A DNA stretch of 64,000 bases from Tepidibacillus_B infernus (GTDB taxonomy: Bacteria; Bacillota; Bacilli; Tepidibacillales; Tepidibacillaceae), in NCBI RefSeq assembly GCF_048898065.1, contig NZ_JBLWFI010000001.1, positions 1,178,001-1,242,000 on the forward strand, written 5' to 3'. Below are positions 64,000 through 64,000 of the stretch, in pieces. Below the pieces are notes generated by a model. That model saw nothing but the letters and a program-made list of their open reading frames with translations, ran no database searches and had not been told where the DNA came from. Position 1 is the stretch's first letter, and each line of letters begins with the position of its first letter. Made by a program: the position numbers and the translations under genes.

Positions 64000-64000
64000 A

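Overview
The window is low-GC DNA from a spore-forming Bacillales-type Firmicute. The evidence is a Spo0E-type phosphatase, an appDFABC-ordered oligopeptide transporter, B. subtilis-like yjcG/yjcF neighbours, AGGAGG ribosome sites and TTG/GTG starts. It has anaerobic respiratory capacity: a narGHJI nitrate reductase, a tungstate transporter, molybdopterin biosynthesis genes and an aldehyde ferredoxin oxidoreductase. A facultatively or strictly anaerobic relative of Tepidibacillus or Vulcanibacillus is a plausible guess, but it is inference only. A 10-N scaffold gap and several single-base frameshifts suggest a draft assembly.

Layout. 1-5.6 kb: frameshifted Y-family polymerase, DUF1292 protein with a His-rich head, KamA-like radical SAM protein, M23 peptidase, secreted stalk-domain protein. 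5.7-7.8 kb: torD, polyferredoxin and a 59-codon tatA, with no catalytic oxidoreductase beside them. 8-13.8 kb: metabolic singletons, a 143-bp inverted-repeat element and a Spo0E-like gene. 14-15 kb: two tiny ORFs and five tRNAs with a clear promoter. 15-21.8 kb: housekeeping genes (thpR, pgpA-like, yjcG, yjcF, PHP hydrolase, MATE, PilZ).

21.8-34.1 kb is a coherent tungsten/molybdenum cofactor island. On the minus strand it holds moeA, a moeA-PBP fusion, tupABC, moaA, moaC and mog. On the plus strand it holds a MoaD-like carrier, a 94-aa protein that also ends in Gly-Gly, a moaD-moaE fusion and moeB. The AOR gene lies between them. Together these would import tungstate, build the pterin, sulfurate it through MoaD/MoeB, insert the metal through MoeA and supply AOR; narG downstream needs the molybdenum form.

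34-50 kb: NamA-like ene-reductase, peroxiredoxin, NhaC antiporter, NAD kinase, a decayed MFS efflux gene behind a promoter-plus-terminator leader, a GAF protein, the app operon, and an IS4-family element (internal stop codon, 14-bp terminal inverted repeats) inserted beside broken genes. 50-57 kb: a GEMM-I riboswitch with A instead of G at the specificity position in front of a small secreted protein; a 1176-aa class III cyclase/ATPase/TPR protein whose best ribosome site points to an ATT start; and a Cache chemoreceptor. 56.7-64 kb: narK-narG-narH-narJ-narI, with narK cut by the window edge.
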